Shown here: positions 45,401 through 53,927 of the stretch, in pieces | Layout of the letters: each line of letters starts with the position of its first letter | How positions within the stretch are numbered: the first letter of the stretch is position 1 | Origin: Flavobacteriales bacterium | GTDB lineage: Bacteria > Bacteroidota > Bacteroidia > Flavobacteriales_E > Vicingaceae | Direction: 5' to 3' | Length of the DNA: 64,000 nt | NCBI GenBank assembly: GCA_018608405.1 | Contig: JABAZP010000025.1 | Coordinates: forward strand, 26,820-90,819 | Notes under the pieces: model-generated | Database searches by the model: none | Told to the model about the DNA's origin: nothing | Seen by the model: the letters and a program-made list of their open reading frames with translations, nothing else | Translations under genes and position numbers: made by a program

Positions 45401-48400
45401 TGGTTTTGCCCCTTCAAAATTTTCAGCATTAAACAATTCATCTGCCTCTTTGATGGCTGCATTATAGTTCGCTTCCGTCTCAGCATTTTTTTCATTTTGC
45501 AAGCGAATTTCTTCCTGTTTTGCGGCAAGCTCTGCTAAACGCTCGTCAATTTCATTAATTTTCTCTTTAGGAAATTCTTGATCTGGCTTAATTGCCGAAG
45601 CTTCTGAATATTTTACTTTGGCCTCTTCCCATTTCTCTTCCACTATTAACTTGTCAGCTGCACCAATAGCATCTTTATACTGTTGATCTGCTTCAGCGGC
45701 ATCAGAAAGTGTTGCGTTAATGCTTGCTATCTTTTCTTTTGGATAACTCTCTTCCGTTTTTAGAGAAGCTGCGGCTTGATAATTTGATCGAGCATCTTCT
45801 AGATTCCCTGACTCAAAGGCTTTGTCAGCAACAGCAATTTTTTCGTCGTACTGCTTTTGAATTTCTGCTAACTCCGCCGCCTTCTCTGCATTTGCTTTTG
45901 CCGTTTTTGCCGCTTCAATTTGTTCTTTTGGATAGGCCTCGTCTGGTTTTAACTCACTTACTTGTGTGTATGAGGTGATTGCCTCGTCAAACTTACCTTC
46001 GGCATTTTGTTGGTCTGCCTTGCTTATTGCTGCTTGGTAATCTGCTTCTAGTTTTTCATTGGCCGCCTTCTCTGCCGCTAAAGCTTTTACCTTAGCTTCT
46101 ATCTCAGTAATTTTTCCTTTGGGATATTCATCGTCCTTTAAGGTTAATGCTTCTTCAAACGCTGTCTTTGCTACTTCGTAGTCTTCATTTTTTAGAGCGT
46201 CATCTCCTTTTTTAATAGCTGCCTGGTAGCTTTCTTCTTTCCCTTTCAGCTCGGCTAAAATCCCATCTATCTCTGTTATTTTCGAAGCTGGATACTCTTC
46301 CTGACTTTTTAACTCAATGGCTTTTTTGTAAGCAGATTTTGCTTTTTCATATTCTTTTGAGGAAAAGGCATTGTCTCCTTCGGTTATCGCTGCTTTATAG
46401 TTGGTTTCTAATTCTTTATTAGCGGCTAACTGAGCTTCAATTTTAGTTAGTTGTTCTTTAGGGTATTCCACGTCAGGCTTCAAGCTACTCGCTTTCGTGT
46501 AACTTACTTTTGCCTTTTCTAGCTCTTCTGAAGTCATTGCTTGGTCTCCTTCAGCGATCGCTTCATTGTATGCTTTTTCTTTTTCAGCAACTGCAGCCAA
46601 TGTTTTTTCAATTTCTGCTAACTTATCTTTTGGATAGGCTTCTTGTGGTTTAATTCCACTTGCCGCATTATAGAACTCCTTTGCCTTTTCGTAATTTTTA
46701 TCAGATAAAGCATCATCTCCATTTTGAACAGCTGATTTGTATTCTTCCTCAGACTTCTGATTCTTTAAAACAATAGTTTCTATTTCAGCTAATTTATCCT
46801 TTGGATATTGTTCGTCTGCCTTTATCGACAGCGCCTCGTTAAAAGCGACTTTAGCACCCTCAAAATCTTCAGCACCAATAGCAGCATCACCTTTGGCAAT
46901 AGCACCCTTATAACTCTCCTCTGCTTTTGCGAGTTTTGCTAATATTCCTTCAATTTCCGTTAGTTTTTCTTGTGGATATGTTTCAGTTGGTTTCAACTTT
47001 TTAGCTTCTGCATAACTGTTTTTTGCAGTAGTGTAGTCTTCATCAGAAAGGGCCTTGTCCGCCTCAGCTATTTTATCCTGGTATTGCTTTTCAGCAGCTT
47101 CATTCTTCGCAATTAAATCCTCTATTTCCTTGATTTTATTTTTAGGGTACACTTCTTCAGGTTTCAATTTACCTGCTTGTTCAAAGGCTGTTTTTGCCTC
47201 TTGGTAATTTTTAGTCGTCAATGCATTATCACCTTTCTCAACGGCAGCTAAATATTCCTGATTGAGCTTAGCAGCTCCGGCTATTAACGCTTCAACTTTC
47301 CCTATTTGATCTTTTGGATACCGTTCTATTGGATTAACGCTCGATGCTTTTTGGTAGCTTGCCTTTGCCTTTTCGTAATTTTTAGCCGCTAATGCTTCAT
47401 CTGCCTCTTTTATGGCATTGTCATACTCCGCCTTTTTCGCCTCTTGCTTTGATAAGATGTCATTGATCTGAGCTAATTTATTCTGAGGGTATGTTTCTTC
47501 GGGCTTTAGACCAGTAGCTTCTTCAAACGCAGTTTTTGCTGTAGATAGGTCATTTATTTTTAAAGCATTATCTCCTTTCTCTATCGCCGCAAGGTAAGAT
47601 TGTTCAACTTTAGCAAAGTTGGCTAACTGCTCTTGAACTTCTTTAATCTTAGTTTGAGGGTATTCTTCATTGGGTTTGTAACCAGATGCTCTTTTATACT
47701 CTGCAATGGCAATTTCGAAGTTCTTTGAGGCCACTGCCGCATCAGCCTTACCAATCGCTTCGTTGTACCTTTTGTTATCTGCCTCAATCTTAATCAACTT
47801 GGTTTTTAACTCAGCCAATTGAAAACTAGGATAAGTTTCTAAGAGGTCAGGATTTACCTTTTCAGCAATTCGATACTGCTCAGCTGCCTTCTCCCATTCT
47901 TCTGAAGAAAAAGCTTTATCGGCTATTTTTATTGCCTCTTCATACTGCTTCATGGCAGCAGCTTTTTTTGCTTGATCTGCTTCTTTTTTGGCTATAAAGT
48001 CTTTTTCTAAATCAGCCAATTGCCTTTGAACTGATTTGGTATAATCTGCGTCACTTTCAAAACCATACTCTTCGTTAAATTTTATCTTTCCTATTGGCTT
48101 ATCTAAGATTGAGACATCCATCCCCTCTATCTTTTCAAAAAGTTCAACAGTAGCGGGAAAAAATAAATCACCTTTTGCTGCCTCGGGAGCAACACCATTT
48201 GTGTTCATTTCTATTTTTTTCTTGATCATTCCCTTGTTACCACCAACTTCAATGGTGTAAATCGCGTTTGGATCGCATGGAATGTCTGCTAAGCCTTTAC
48301 CGTCGGTTAAAACAGTTTCTACCAAAGAACCATTTTTAAATACCTTAATTTCAGCACCTGACAGCTTTTTCCCTTCATCAGTTACTGCCATCTCCATTAT

Positions 48401-48478
48401 TAACCGGAACTGCGCATTAACTTGCTGAAAAGAAACAAGTAATATTAAAACGAATAGGTATTTTATAAATCCTTTCAA
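42428..48478 (-). CDS. Giant exported repeat protein (2016 residues)
   Basis: The start is TTG 48478. A signal peptide (FVLILLVSFQQVNAQ) is followed by a carboxypeptidase-regulatory-like beta domain (residues about 26-95). Residues about 179-1543 hold 22 repeats of basic length 57 with consensus YxxAIxxGDxALxxxxYExA followed by KxxYxxAxxLKPxExYPKxKIxEI. These are TPR-like helix pairs. Residues about 1543-1760 are charged coiled coil. Three 54-residue repeats follow (QTTKDRKPSENRRLDYQSKA). The C-terminal domain ends KWGGIFYTKNGTNI...IWDKESR. I recognise no function. It lies inside the B12 locus and is 7 nt from the next gene. A periplasmic scaffold or filament is one inference. Confidence 0.85.
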   Translation of the reverse strand: MKGFIKYLFVLILLVSFQQVNAQFRLIMEMAVTDEGKKLSGAEIKVFKNGSLVETVLTDGKGLADIPCDPNAIYTIEVGGNKGMIKKKIEMNTNGVAPEAAKGDLFFPATVELFEKIEGMDVSILDKPIGKIKFNEEYGFESDADYTKSVQRQLADLEKDFIAKKEADQAKKAAAMKQYEEAIKIADKAFSSEEWEKAAEQYRIAEKVNPDLLETYPSFQLAELKTKLIKIEADNKRYNEAIGKADAAVASKNFEIAIAEYKRASGYKPNEEYPQTKIKEVQEQLANFAKVEQSYLAAIEKGDNALKINDLSTAKTAFEEATGLKPEETYPQNKLAQINDILSKQEAKKAEYDNAIKEADEALAAKNYEKAKASYQKASSVNPIERYPKDQIGKVEALIAGAAKLNQEYLAAVEKGDNALTTKNYQEAKTAFEQAGKLKPEEVYPKNKIKEIEDLIAKNEAAEKQYQDKIAEADKALSDEDYTTAKNSYAEAKKLKPTETYPQEKLTEIEGILAKLAKAEESYKGAIAKGDAAIGAEDFEGAKVAFNEALSIKADEQYPKDKLAEIETIVLKNQKSEEEYKSAVQNGDDALSDKNYEKAKEFYNAASGIKPQEAYPKDKLAEIEKTLAAVAEKEKAYNEAIAEGDQAMTSEELEKAKVSYTKASSLKPDVEYPKEQLTKIEAQLAANKELETNYKAAITEGDNAFSSKEYEKAKSAYKKAIELKSQEEYPASKITEIDGILAELKGKEESYQAAIKKGDDALKNEDYEVAKTAFEEALTLKDDEYPKGKITEIEAKVKALAAEKAANEKLEADYQAAISKADQQNAEGKFDEAITSYTQVSELKPDEAYPKEQIEAAKTAKANAEKAAELAEIQKQYDEKIAVADKAFESGNLEDARSNYQAAASLKTEESYPKEKIASINATLSDAAEADQQYKDAIGAADKLIVEEKWEEAKVKYSEASAIKPDQEFPKEKINEIDERLAELAAKQEEIRLQNEKNAETEANYNAAIKEADELFNAENFEGAKPKYEAALAIKDEQYPKDKIKEIDVKLSSLAEQEAAAAAQAKIDTEYDALIAEADGLFESSEWEKAKAKYSAAITVKDEQYPKDKIAKADAKLAALAGEEAAKAAAAAQAKIDAEYNELIAEADGLFESSEWEKAKAKYAAAIAVKDEQYPKDKIAEADAKLVALAGEEAAKAAAEAQAKIDAEYDALIAEADASFDGKDYEQAKTSYEAALSLKEEQYPKEQITKIASAMAAQADAQAAAAKAAKLDQDYLAALEKGDQALASNDLENALKAFQAAQVIKPEESYPPQKIAEIDGLITQRAAANEAAQAELNLKYEAFVESGQTAMDAEDWENAISNFEQAKETLPSKSLPSTKIQEILAIQKTLAAKEEEIRLRKEQAAANESSYQTAIANGDKYFRDKNYNDAENEYRLALGLKSAEAYPQEQLDKIKSIIDQKNAAKLAEQNAKKAAKQKEQRYQDLITQGDNNFKSEAYRNAKSNFENALRIKPDEAYPKAQIALLNERIKEQELAEEERRKNLDKPITIKTGPKSTITTDAEEEIERIYKELWAKQNSEKNGSIEEKEEALAKLRQENVEKEEARRQNAIERLEEISVSMKDQFEISSELNLQNYETVKEQESDLQNTREERVKASERKREGNMLDKDLLAESIALYNKQRLEETVEGKKEMVENEYNEINQSLQNRDKKQEAYILDTQQKFENFENSLMTFHQGRSTEFYPKNYEEILADEENFDEQTTEDKQSSESRRLDYQSKADQKSADLREGAAENAESFKENQLEVEKFEEELAEQTTKDRKPSENRRLDYQSKADQKSADLREGAAENAESFKENQLEVEKFEVELAEQTTKDRKPSENRRLDYQSKADQKSTELKQFAGENTESFKENQLEIETLEEELAEQTTELEKESEIRRKKNEDKEFYQGEDKIRQDQSAADYPQGVTEKIIENQNNSTTIRRIVVEGTQTDIYEKTLYKWGGIFYTKNGTNITEDIWDKESR
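42716..43215 (-). repeat. Three tandem 162-bp repeats in the giant gene
   Basis: About three copies of a 162-bp unit encode 54-residue repeats (RRLDYQSKADQKSADLREGA, then AENAESFKENQLEVEKFE). The first two copies are almost identical in DNA, implying recent duplication. The copy nearest the 3' end has diverged (ELKQFAGENTESF). Confidence 0.8.
43853..47944 (-). repeat. 22 tandem repeats of 57-71 codons in the giant gene
   Basis: Each unit starts with Tyr and carries a YPKDKIAEI-type end. Units 2-10 are 57 residues. Later units are longer because Ala/Glu-rich linkers (EEAAKAAAAAQAKIDAE) were added. Units near 44850-45290 are 69 residues and nearly identical in DNA, marking the most recent expansion. 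Confidence 0.85.
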
Positions 48479-48549
48479 ATCTTAGGTTTTAGTCTAACTA
48501 ACAAATATCGTAAAAGCTATACATTAATTGTCCCGTAAGTGGGAAATAC

Positions 48550-49251
48550 TTAGATTAAATCACAGAACCAGAAGTCAATCTCTTTTCCACCTATGGTAGG
48601 ATTTGGATAGGATTTTTTCACCTTTTCACCTTCCTCGAATCTTACGGGTGATTTAAAAATAGGTCCATCGTAACAAAAAGTATGAAATTCCCCGTTTTCC
48701 CCGCAAGGATCAACTTCTTCAGGTAAGTTGTAAACTAGCTCTTTAGTGATATCTTGACCAACAAAATCCTTATTAAACAAGGCGGCATTTGCAGCTACAA
48801 TTTTAGTTTTAAAACCCAACTCAATGAATTCCAATATCAACTCCTTCGTATCTCTTTTCCACAATGGGAAATGCGCTTTGATGCCAACCTTCGCCAACTG
48901 ACGTTCTCGATAATCTCTCAAATCTTCCAAAAAAATATCTCCAAAGGCGGCATTATAAATATCCTTTCGTTTCATTTGGTCCATTGCTTCCTCCATCATC
49001 TTATTATAAGTATCGTGTGAAGCTGAACTAGATAGGTAAATTATTTCCAGAGGAAACCCTATGGCCTTTGCTTGTCGTCTCAATAAGCTTTCTCGCAAAC
49101 CATGCATACCAATGCGCTTTGTCTCCATTCCAACTGTCGTTAGTAAGGTTGAAATTTGGAAGTCATTCTGTTGAATTAACTTGTAAAGTGCAAAAGATGA
49201 GTCTTTCCCACTACTCCAATTGAAAAATAATTGTGGTTTTCTATTTTCCAT
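48550..49251 (-). CDS. DUF71/COG2102 ATP-pyrophosphatase (B12-locus subgroup)
   Basis: This is a 233-residue enzyme of the diphthine-ammonia-ligase-like family. The PP-loop is FFNWSSGKDSSFAL, followed by RESLLRRQAKAIGFPL, AAFGDIFLEDLRDYRE and the C-terminal DPCGENGEFHTFCYDGP signature. Bacteria lack diphthamide. Comparative genomics has linked one DUF71 subgroup to B12 salvage, and this gene sits in a riboswitch-led B12 locus, overlapping the BtuF-like gene by 11 nt. An amidating role on a corrinoid is inferred. Confidence 0.82.
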   Translation of the reverse strand: MENRKPQLFFNWSSGKDSSFALYKLIQQNDFQISTLLTTVGMETKRIGMHGLRESLLRRQAKAIGFPLEIIYLSSSASHDTYNKMMEEAMDQMKRKDIYNAAFGDIFLEDLRDYRERQLAKVGIKAHFPLWKRDTKELILEFIELGFKTKIVAANAALFNKDFVGQDITKELVYNLPEEVDPCGENGEFHTFCYDGPIFKSPVRFEEGEKVKKSYPNPTIGGKEIDFWFCDLI

Positions 49252-50044
49252 GTTTCGATACCCAATCTTTAAATATTTTATGCAGTAACTCTAGACCTTC
49301 GGATATGCTAGCGGGTCCCGGTTGAAGAATTATTCCTGAATCAATTTCATAATAAGCATCATTTTTAAAAGCCTTTGTTTCTTTCCATCCATCTCGTTGA
49401 AACATTCGATTTGGCTTATATTTTTTACCACACCAAGAAACTAAAATAATATCTGGGTCTCTTTGAAGAACCTCTTGGTGATTTTCAATAATCCGATTTT
49501 TAGCCAAACTCTCCTTTCCATTTTCAACAAACAAGTCCACTCCACCTGCTATTTCTATCAACTCGCTCACCCATTGTATTCCACAGATTAGTGGGTCATA
49601 CCATTCTTCAAAGTAAACTTTTGGTTTAACCTTCCATTTGGAGGTTATTTCTTGAATCTCTAAAATTCTTTTTTGATAATGGTTGACCAGATTTAAACAA
49701 GTTTCTGCTCTTCCAACCATTGCTCCCAGCTGAACTATCATTTTTAAGATTTCAACTACACTGCGGTGATTATTGACCCAGACAGTAATTCCTCGTTTTA
49801 TTAATTCTTGAGCAATTTCTGCTTGAATATCAGAGAAACCTATAACCAAATCTGGTTTCAACGCTAAAATTTCATCAATGTTGGCATCTATAAATGCCGA
49901 AACTTTCGGTTTTTCCTTGCGAGCTCTCTTCGGCCGAACTGTGAAGCCGGAAATTCCAACAATTCGCTTCTCTTCTCCTATGAGGAAAAGGAGTTCTGTA
50001 GTTTCTTCTGTTAAACAAACAATTCGTTGAGGGTAATAGTCCAT
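49241..50044 (-). CDS. BtuF-like cobalamin-binding protein without signal peptide
   Basis: This is a 267-residue protein of the periplasmic-binding-protein fold: RIVCLTEETTELLFLIGEEK and RIVGISGFTVRPKRAR, then LALKPDLVIGFSD. The bilobal helix-linked layout and C-terminal half (PGPASISEGLELLHKI) match BtuF-type cobalamin-binding proteins. It begins MDYYPQ with no signal peptide, so it may be cytosolic, unlike the lipoprotein at 41296. Its start overlaps the upstream stop by 1 nt. Confidence 0.75.
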   Translation of the reverse strand: MDYYPQRIVCLTEETTELLFLIGEEKRIVGISGFTVRPKRARKEKPKVSAFIDANIDEILALKPDLVIGFSDIQAEIAQELIKRGITVWVNNHRSVVEILKMIVQLGAMVGRAETCLNLVNHYQKRILEIQEITSKWKVKPKVYFEEWYDPLICGIQWVSELIEIAGGVDLFVENGKESLAKNRIIENHQEVLQRDPDIILVSWCGKKYKPNRMFQRDGWKETKAFKNDAYYEIDSGIILQPGPASISEGLELLHKIFKDWVSKHGK

Positions 50045-51069
50045 TAGTTTAGAAATATAATGTCTCCAGGAATGATTCCAACCTTAAAGGCATCCAATTG
50101 GGTTCCTGAGTAATTGAAACGATACACCACCCCTCTTTGTTGATAATCTATGGCATCTGAAATGTAAATTTCGTTGGTAGTAGGATGAATGGAAAACCCA
50201 TAAAACAAACGATTACCTTGTCCAATTTTAGGAGAATTCGGCAACACTGCAGCGTTCACATTCATCGCATATAGACCATCATTTCCCAAAAAATGAAGTT
50301 CATCTTTTGTTGAATTAAGCTCTAACTCCCCAATTTTATAATTTGAGGATGCTCCTTCTAGAATTGAAAGTACTGAATCACTTGACGTATCTAACTTATA
50401 AAGTGCAGATTTACCACCATTTAATTCTCCACTGCAAGAAATCCAAGCTATTTTATCTTTATCAATTTCAATATATTGAGGTTGTTGGTGCGTATTAATT
50501 TTTTGCAGTACAGTGTCGGTTTGAACATCTAAAATCCAAATTTGATTGCTATCGACATGAGTCAAGTAAAGCTTACCATTTGTTATGGCCATTTCCTCTA
50601 TCCAACCTTTTGTCTCAATGGTTTTAACTACTTCGTGACTTGATGGATTGATAACATACAATTTGTCTTCATATAAATCACTTACGTAGGCTTTAGTTGA
50701 ATTTACTACGGTGATATAGCGCGGAGAATTTAACTGCTGAATAGCGGTGATAGATGTTAAATTAGAGACATTTAAGATTTCTATTTTACTCGAATTATTT
50801 ACAACCACAAACAATTCATTGCCTATTTGAATGGCCGATTGGACTACATCTCCAATCGGTCTGCCTTGGTTGTTTGTTTGAAATATCTTTTGATTGACAC
50901 TTTTGTCCTGTTCATTATATAAGGTCAAACTCGCATTACCAAAATTGTAATTCCCCTCATTCAAAATGACGACGGTGGACTCATTTAACGGAATTGGATC
51001 TTGCTGTTCGTCATCTGACTTACAGGAAAAAACAAATAGAATTAATATGAAATAGACAAGCTGTTTCAT
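50044..51069 (-). CDS. BtuG-like beta-propeller surface lipoprotein
   Basis: This is a 341-residue lipoprotein (signal LVYFILILFVFSC). The mature part is a YncE/DUF5074-type seven-bladed beta-propeller: VVILNEGNYNFGNASLTLYN, then repeated blades such as KAYVSDLYEDKLYVINPSSH and KLYLTHVDSNQIWILDVQTD. BtuG proteins of gut Bacteroides are propellers of this kind that cap BtuB and bind B12 very tightly. The ATGA overlap with the BtuB-like gene supports the same pairing here. Confidence 0.78.
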   Translation of the reverse strand: MKQLVYFILILFVFSCKSDDEQQDPIPLNESTVVILNEGNYNFGNASLTLYNEQDKSVNQKIFQTNNQGRPIGDVVQSAIQIGNELFVVVNNSSKIEILNVSNLTSITAIQQLNSPRYITVVNSTKAYVSDLYEDKLYVINPSSHEVVKTIETKGWIEEMAITNGKLYLTHVDSNQIWILDVQTDTVLQKINTHQQPQYIEIDKDKIAWISCSGELNGGKSALYKLDTSSDSVLSILEGASSNYKIGELELNSTKDELHFLGNDGLYAMNVNAAVLPNSPKIGQGNRLFYGFSIHPTTNEIYISDAIDYQQRGVVYRFNYSGTQLDAFKVGIIPGDIIFLN

Positions 51070-52958
51070 TTGTTAAATTGATAGGAAATTTTAATGAAAT
51101 AGTTTCTGTTTGGCATTGGCCTCCATTCTATCGCTTGATATTCCACATCTAAAATATTTTTAACTCCCGCTGAAAGTGAAATAATGCTTTTATCTCTCCA
51201 TTTGAGGTTTTTGCAAACACTAGCGTCCAGCAGTGAGTATGAAGGCAGAAGTTCTTCGTTATCAGAACTAATAAAGCGAATGCCGATAAATTGGTAGTTC
51301 ATTGCAAAACTTATGTTGTCAATCTCCATATTCAGGCTAACATTTCCTTTATGTTCAGGTATGTATATTAACTGTTTTCCACTTGACTCATCAAATTCGT
51401 GTTGCTTTTCATAATTTTTTGAAGCTGTATAAGAATACGTTGCATTCAATTGTTTTTTAATTTTTCCTTTTACTTGACTCAGCTCAATGAACAGCTCTGA
51501 ACCCATTGTTTCAACACTGTTTAGGTTGGAAGGTCTCCAGAAACCAAAAGCAGTAGGTTCCCACTGAATATAGTTAGCAATATTATTGTAGAATAATGTC
51601 GCACTTGATGTGAATAACGCTTTATTGTTTGCAAACCCTCTTTCATAAATAGCCCCTAATTCGGCGCTTTCACTTTCTTCAGCTTTTAAATTTACATTGC
51701 CCGATGGAACATAATATAAATCATTTAGACTGGAGTATTTTACGTTTTTACCGGCTAAGGCGTATAGGTGCAAATTCAAACCTTGTACTTGGTAGTCCAA
51801 TCTTACTTGAGGCAACAAATAACTTTCGGCTTGTACCACATGCAAACTTCTTAGGGAAAGACTGGTTTTAAAATCCTTAGTAATCAATTGTTCTGTTTTT
51901 AAGAAAAATTCAGCCCTGGTTTGATTTACAGCTGTCACCAAACCATCTGCACTCGCATTACTATGATCATATTTAGCTTGAGTATGAACATCAATTTTCT
52001 TGAAGTTAAACTCATAATCCAATCGCGTTCTAAAACTGTTGTTTAAAGCACTAGTAGCAATTCCTGCTCTTTCGTTTTGATAATTCAACTCATCTGAAAG
52101 AAAAGCAGAAGTTACTTTTAGTGTACTATTTTTAAAATATTTAGAATATTTAACCAAGCTCTTTAATGCGACATCTTCTTGCAATTCCTTATTGTCTCGA
52201 AGTGTAATCAAAGGAGGTAAATTTCGCACTGAATTGAAAAACCACAAACTAGCTTCAAATAATTGGTTTTTTGGAAGTTTGAAAAAGAAATTTTGCATGA
52301 CGCCTTTTTGAAGAAATCGAGCATTACTCACTTTGTTATTCGGAAAACCTTCTGTGGTAAAGTCTCTGTATTCAAAATCATTATCGGCTTGATTGTAAAT
52401 GATTTTGGTAATGGATTGGAATTTTTCGCCACCTCCTTTTATTTTTACATTTAATTGCTGCTGCCCAAAGCTTCCATGTAAATACGATGAGAACAAATTG
52501 AGTTGTTTCCCAAATTCGGGTAAAGTAGAAATATTAACCGCCCCACCAATTCCTCCTGTTCCGTCGGCTAAGCTATTCAACCCATAATTCACACCAACTT
52601 GGTCCATAAAAAACAAAGGAAATAGGGCTAAATCACTAGACCCATTCATGCTAGAGTTTAATGAAATACCGTTCCAATTTACTTGCGTGTGTGCAGTCCC
52701 ACTGCCACGCAAGGAGACGGTTGCTAAACTACCAATGCCGTATGACTTAATAAACAAGTGTGACTTTTTTGACAATAAATCGCCTAAATTTAAATGTTGT
52801 GGGTTGCCTAAAATAGAAGAATCTAACGTTTGTTGATTGCGTGTTTTTGAATGCCCATTTACAGTAACTGAATTGATTCTAACTGTATCGGAAATCGTAT
52901 TTTGGCTCAACAAATTAGAAGCCATCGCAAGAAATAAGATGGTTCCTAAGATTCTCAT
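51066..52958 (-). CDS. btuB: TonB-dependent outer-membrane receptor, BtuB-like
   Basis: This is a 630-residue receptor: signal peptide (ILGTILFLAMASNLLSQ), plug domain (residues about 30-160, with SLRGSGTAHTQVNWNG and a Gly-rich GGIGGAVNIST), then a 22-strand barrel ending in an aromatic (YFIKISYQFNK). The size matches BtuB (about 600). It imports cobalamin using TonB. A riboswitch heads the operon, and the BtuG-like gene overlaps the stop codon, supporting B12 as ligand. Confidence 0.85.
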   Translation of the reverse strand: MRILGTILFLAMASNLLSQNTISDTVRINSVTVNGHSKTRNQQTLDSSILGNPQHLNLGDLLSKKSHLFIKSYGIGSLATVSLRGSGTAHTQVNWNGISLNSSMNGSSDLALFPLFFMDQVGVNYGLNSLADGTGGIGGAVNISTLPEFGKQLNLFSSYLHGSFGQQQLNVKIKGGGEKFQSITKIIYNQADNDFEYRDFTTEGFPNNKVSNARFLQKGVMQNFFFKLPKNQLFEASLWFFNSVRNLPPLITLRDNKELQEDVALKSLVKYSKYFKNSTLKVTSAFLSDELNYQNERAGIATSALNNSFRTRLDYEFNFKKIDVHTQAKYDHSNASADGLVTAVNQTRAEFFLKTEQLITKDFKTSLSLRSLHVVQAESYLLPQVRLDYQVQGLNLHLYALAGKNVKYSSLNDLYYVPSGNVNLKAEESESAELGAIYERGFANNKALFTSSATLFYNNIANYIQWEPTAFGFWRPSNLNSVETMGSELFIELSQVKGKIKKQLNATYSYTASKNYEKQHEFDESSGKQLIYIPEHKGNVSLNMEIDNISFAMNYQFIGIRFISSDNEELLPSYSLLDASVCKNLKWRDKSIISLSAGVKNILDVEYQAIEWRPMPNRNYFIKISYQFNK

Positions 52959-53926
52959 TGAATAATAATTTTACGTGTTACGGCTTGTCTGCTCCCCAAT
53001 AAATTGACTATATAAGTTCCTTTTTCAACGCCTGTAAAATCAAGCATTTTAGATGCTATCTCGCCAGATTTGATTGCCCTGCCCGTCAGATCACGCAATT
53101 CAAATTGCATCTTTTCAAACCCTTCGTAACCTAGGTAAAAAACTCCATTTGAAGGGTTAGGATATATTGACAAGTTCACCTGTTTTTTAGACCCAGACAA
53201 ACCCACTCCTTTCATATAAACAACACCAACTGCATCTAAATCAAATCCTCCGGATGGAAATGGAGTTGGATATTGATCATTTACTTTTCTTCCTTGACTA
53301 TCTCTTTGAGCATGGTTTGAATTTAAAGTACCAATTGCATCAACGATTCGAATATGGCTTATTGCATTTATGTCTAGTTGTGGTATAGAATCTAAATCCG
53401 ATAAGTCGAAAGGCGTTCCAAAGTTCACGGAATATTTACCCGCTAAGTTGTGAATTTGAGTTGGATTCACTGAACCGAATGAACCTACAGGAAGAATTGT
53501 ATCGGTTAATGAATGCGACGGGAAACGATAGAAATCGACCCCGTTGGAACTTACCTCCACAAATGCGAGTTCTAAAAATGTATGGTTAAATGCGTTTTCA
53601 AAAACAGCAAAATCGGGGCCTACTCCATTATAAATTAAGCCGTCAAATTGTAAGGTAGCAATTCCTGAATCACCAAGACTAACGACTGTTCCATCTGCCT
53701 TTCCAATGCACTCGTCCCATGTCCCAACTGCTGTTGTATCTGAATTGAGAACAGCAATATCTTGCTTTCCTCGCTGAATCTCAATACTAGAAGCCCAAGC
53801 AACAAAAATAGTAGAATCAGCATGAACTGCGCTTGTTCCAATTTGATCAGATTGCGGCGCAAAGGGACCTTGTGCGAAAGTGCTAAAGGAGAAAAATATA
53901 GAAAATATAAATAAAGTAATTCGCAC
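52955..53926 (-). CDS. T9SS-sorted cell-surface protein of the B12 operon
   Basis: This is a 323-residue protein with a GTG start: signal peptide (ITLFIFSIFFSFSTFAQ), a beta-sandwich with GVGPDFAVFENAFNHTFLE and LAFVEVSSNGVDFYRFPSHS, a DLDAVGVVY strand, and a T9SS sorting domain (LSIYPNPSNGVFYL, ending RKIIIQ). Similar FAVFENAF proteins occur beside cobalamin receptors and with other anchors in other phyla. Its function is unknown. It lies 1 nt after the upstream gene and overlaps btuB by 4 nt, so it is likely a surface partner in corrinoid capture. Confidence 0.75.
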   Translation of the reverse strand: MRITLFIFSIFFSFSTFAQGPFAPQSDQIGTSAVHADSTIFVAWASSIEIQRGKQDIAVLNSDTTAVGTWDECIGKADGTVVSLGDSGIATLQFDGLIYNGVGPDFAVFENAFNHTFLELAFVEVSSNGVDFYRFPSHSLTDTILPVGSFGSVNPTQIHNLAGKYSVNFGTPFDLSDLDSIPQLDINAISHIRIVDAIGTLNSNHAQRDSQGRKVNDQYPTPFPSGGFDLDAVGVVYMKGVGLSGSKKQVNLSIYPNPSNGVFYLGYEGFEKMQFELRDLTGRAIKSGEIASKMLDFTGVEKGTYIVNLLGSRQAVTRKIIIQ

Positions 53927-53927
53927 T

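Noticed and set aside
44892..45467. Long plus-strand reading frame of about 190 codons (Ala/Ser-rich)
   Set aside because: It is the antisense shadow of the Ala/Glu/Lys repeats in the giant minus-strand gene. Its composition is a mirror of those repeats.
42716..47944. CRISPR array
   Set aside because: Repeats here are coding, long (162-213 bp), contiguous and degenerate at protein level. No short identical repeats with unique spacers occur anywhere in the window.
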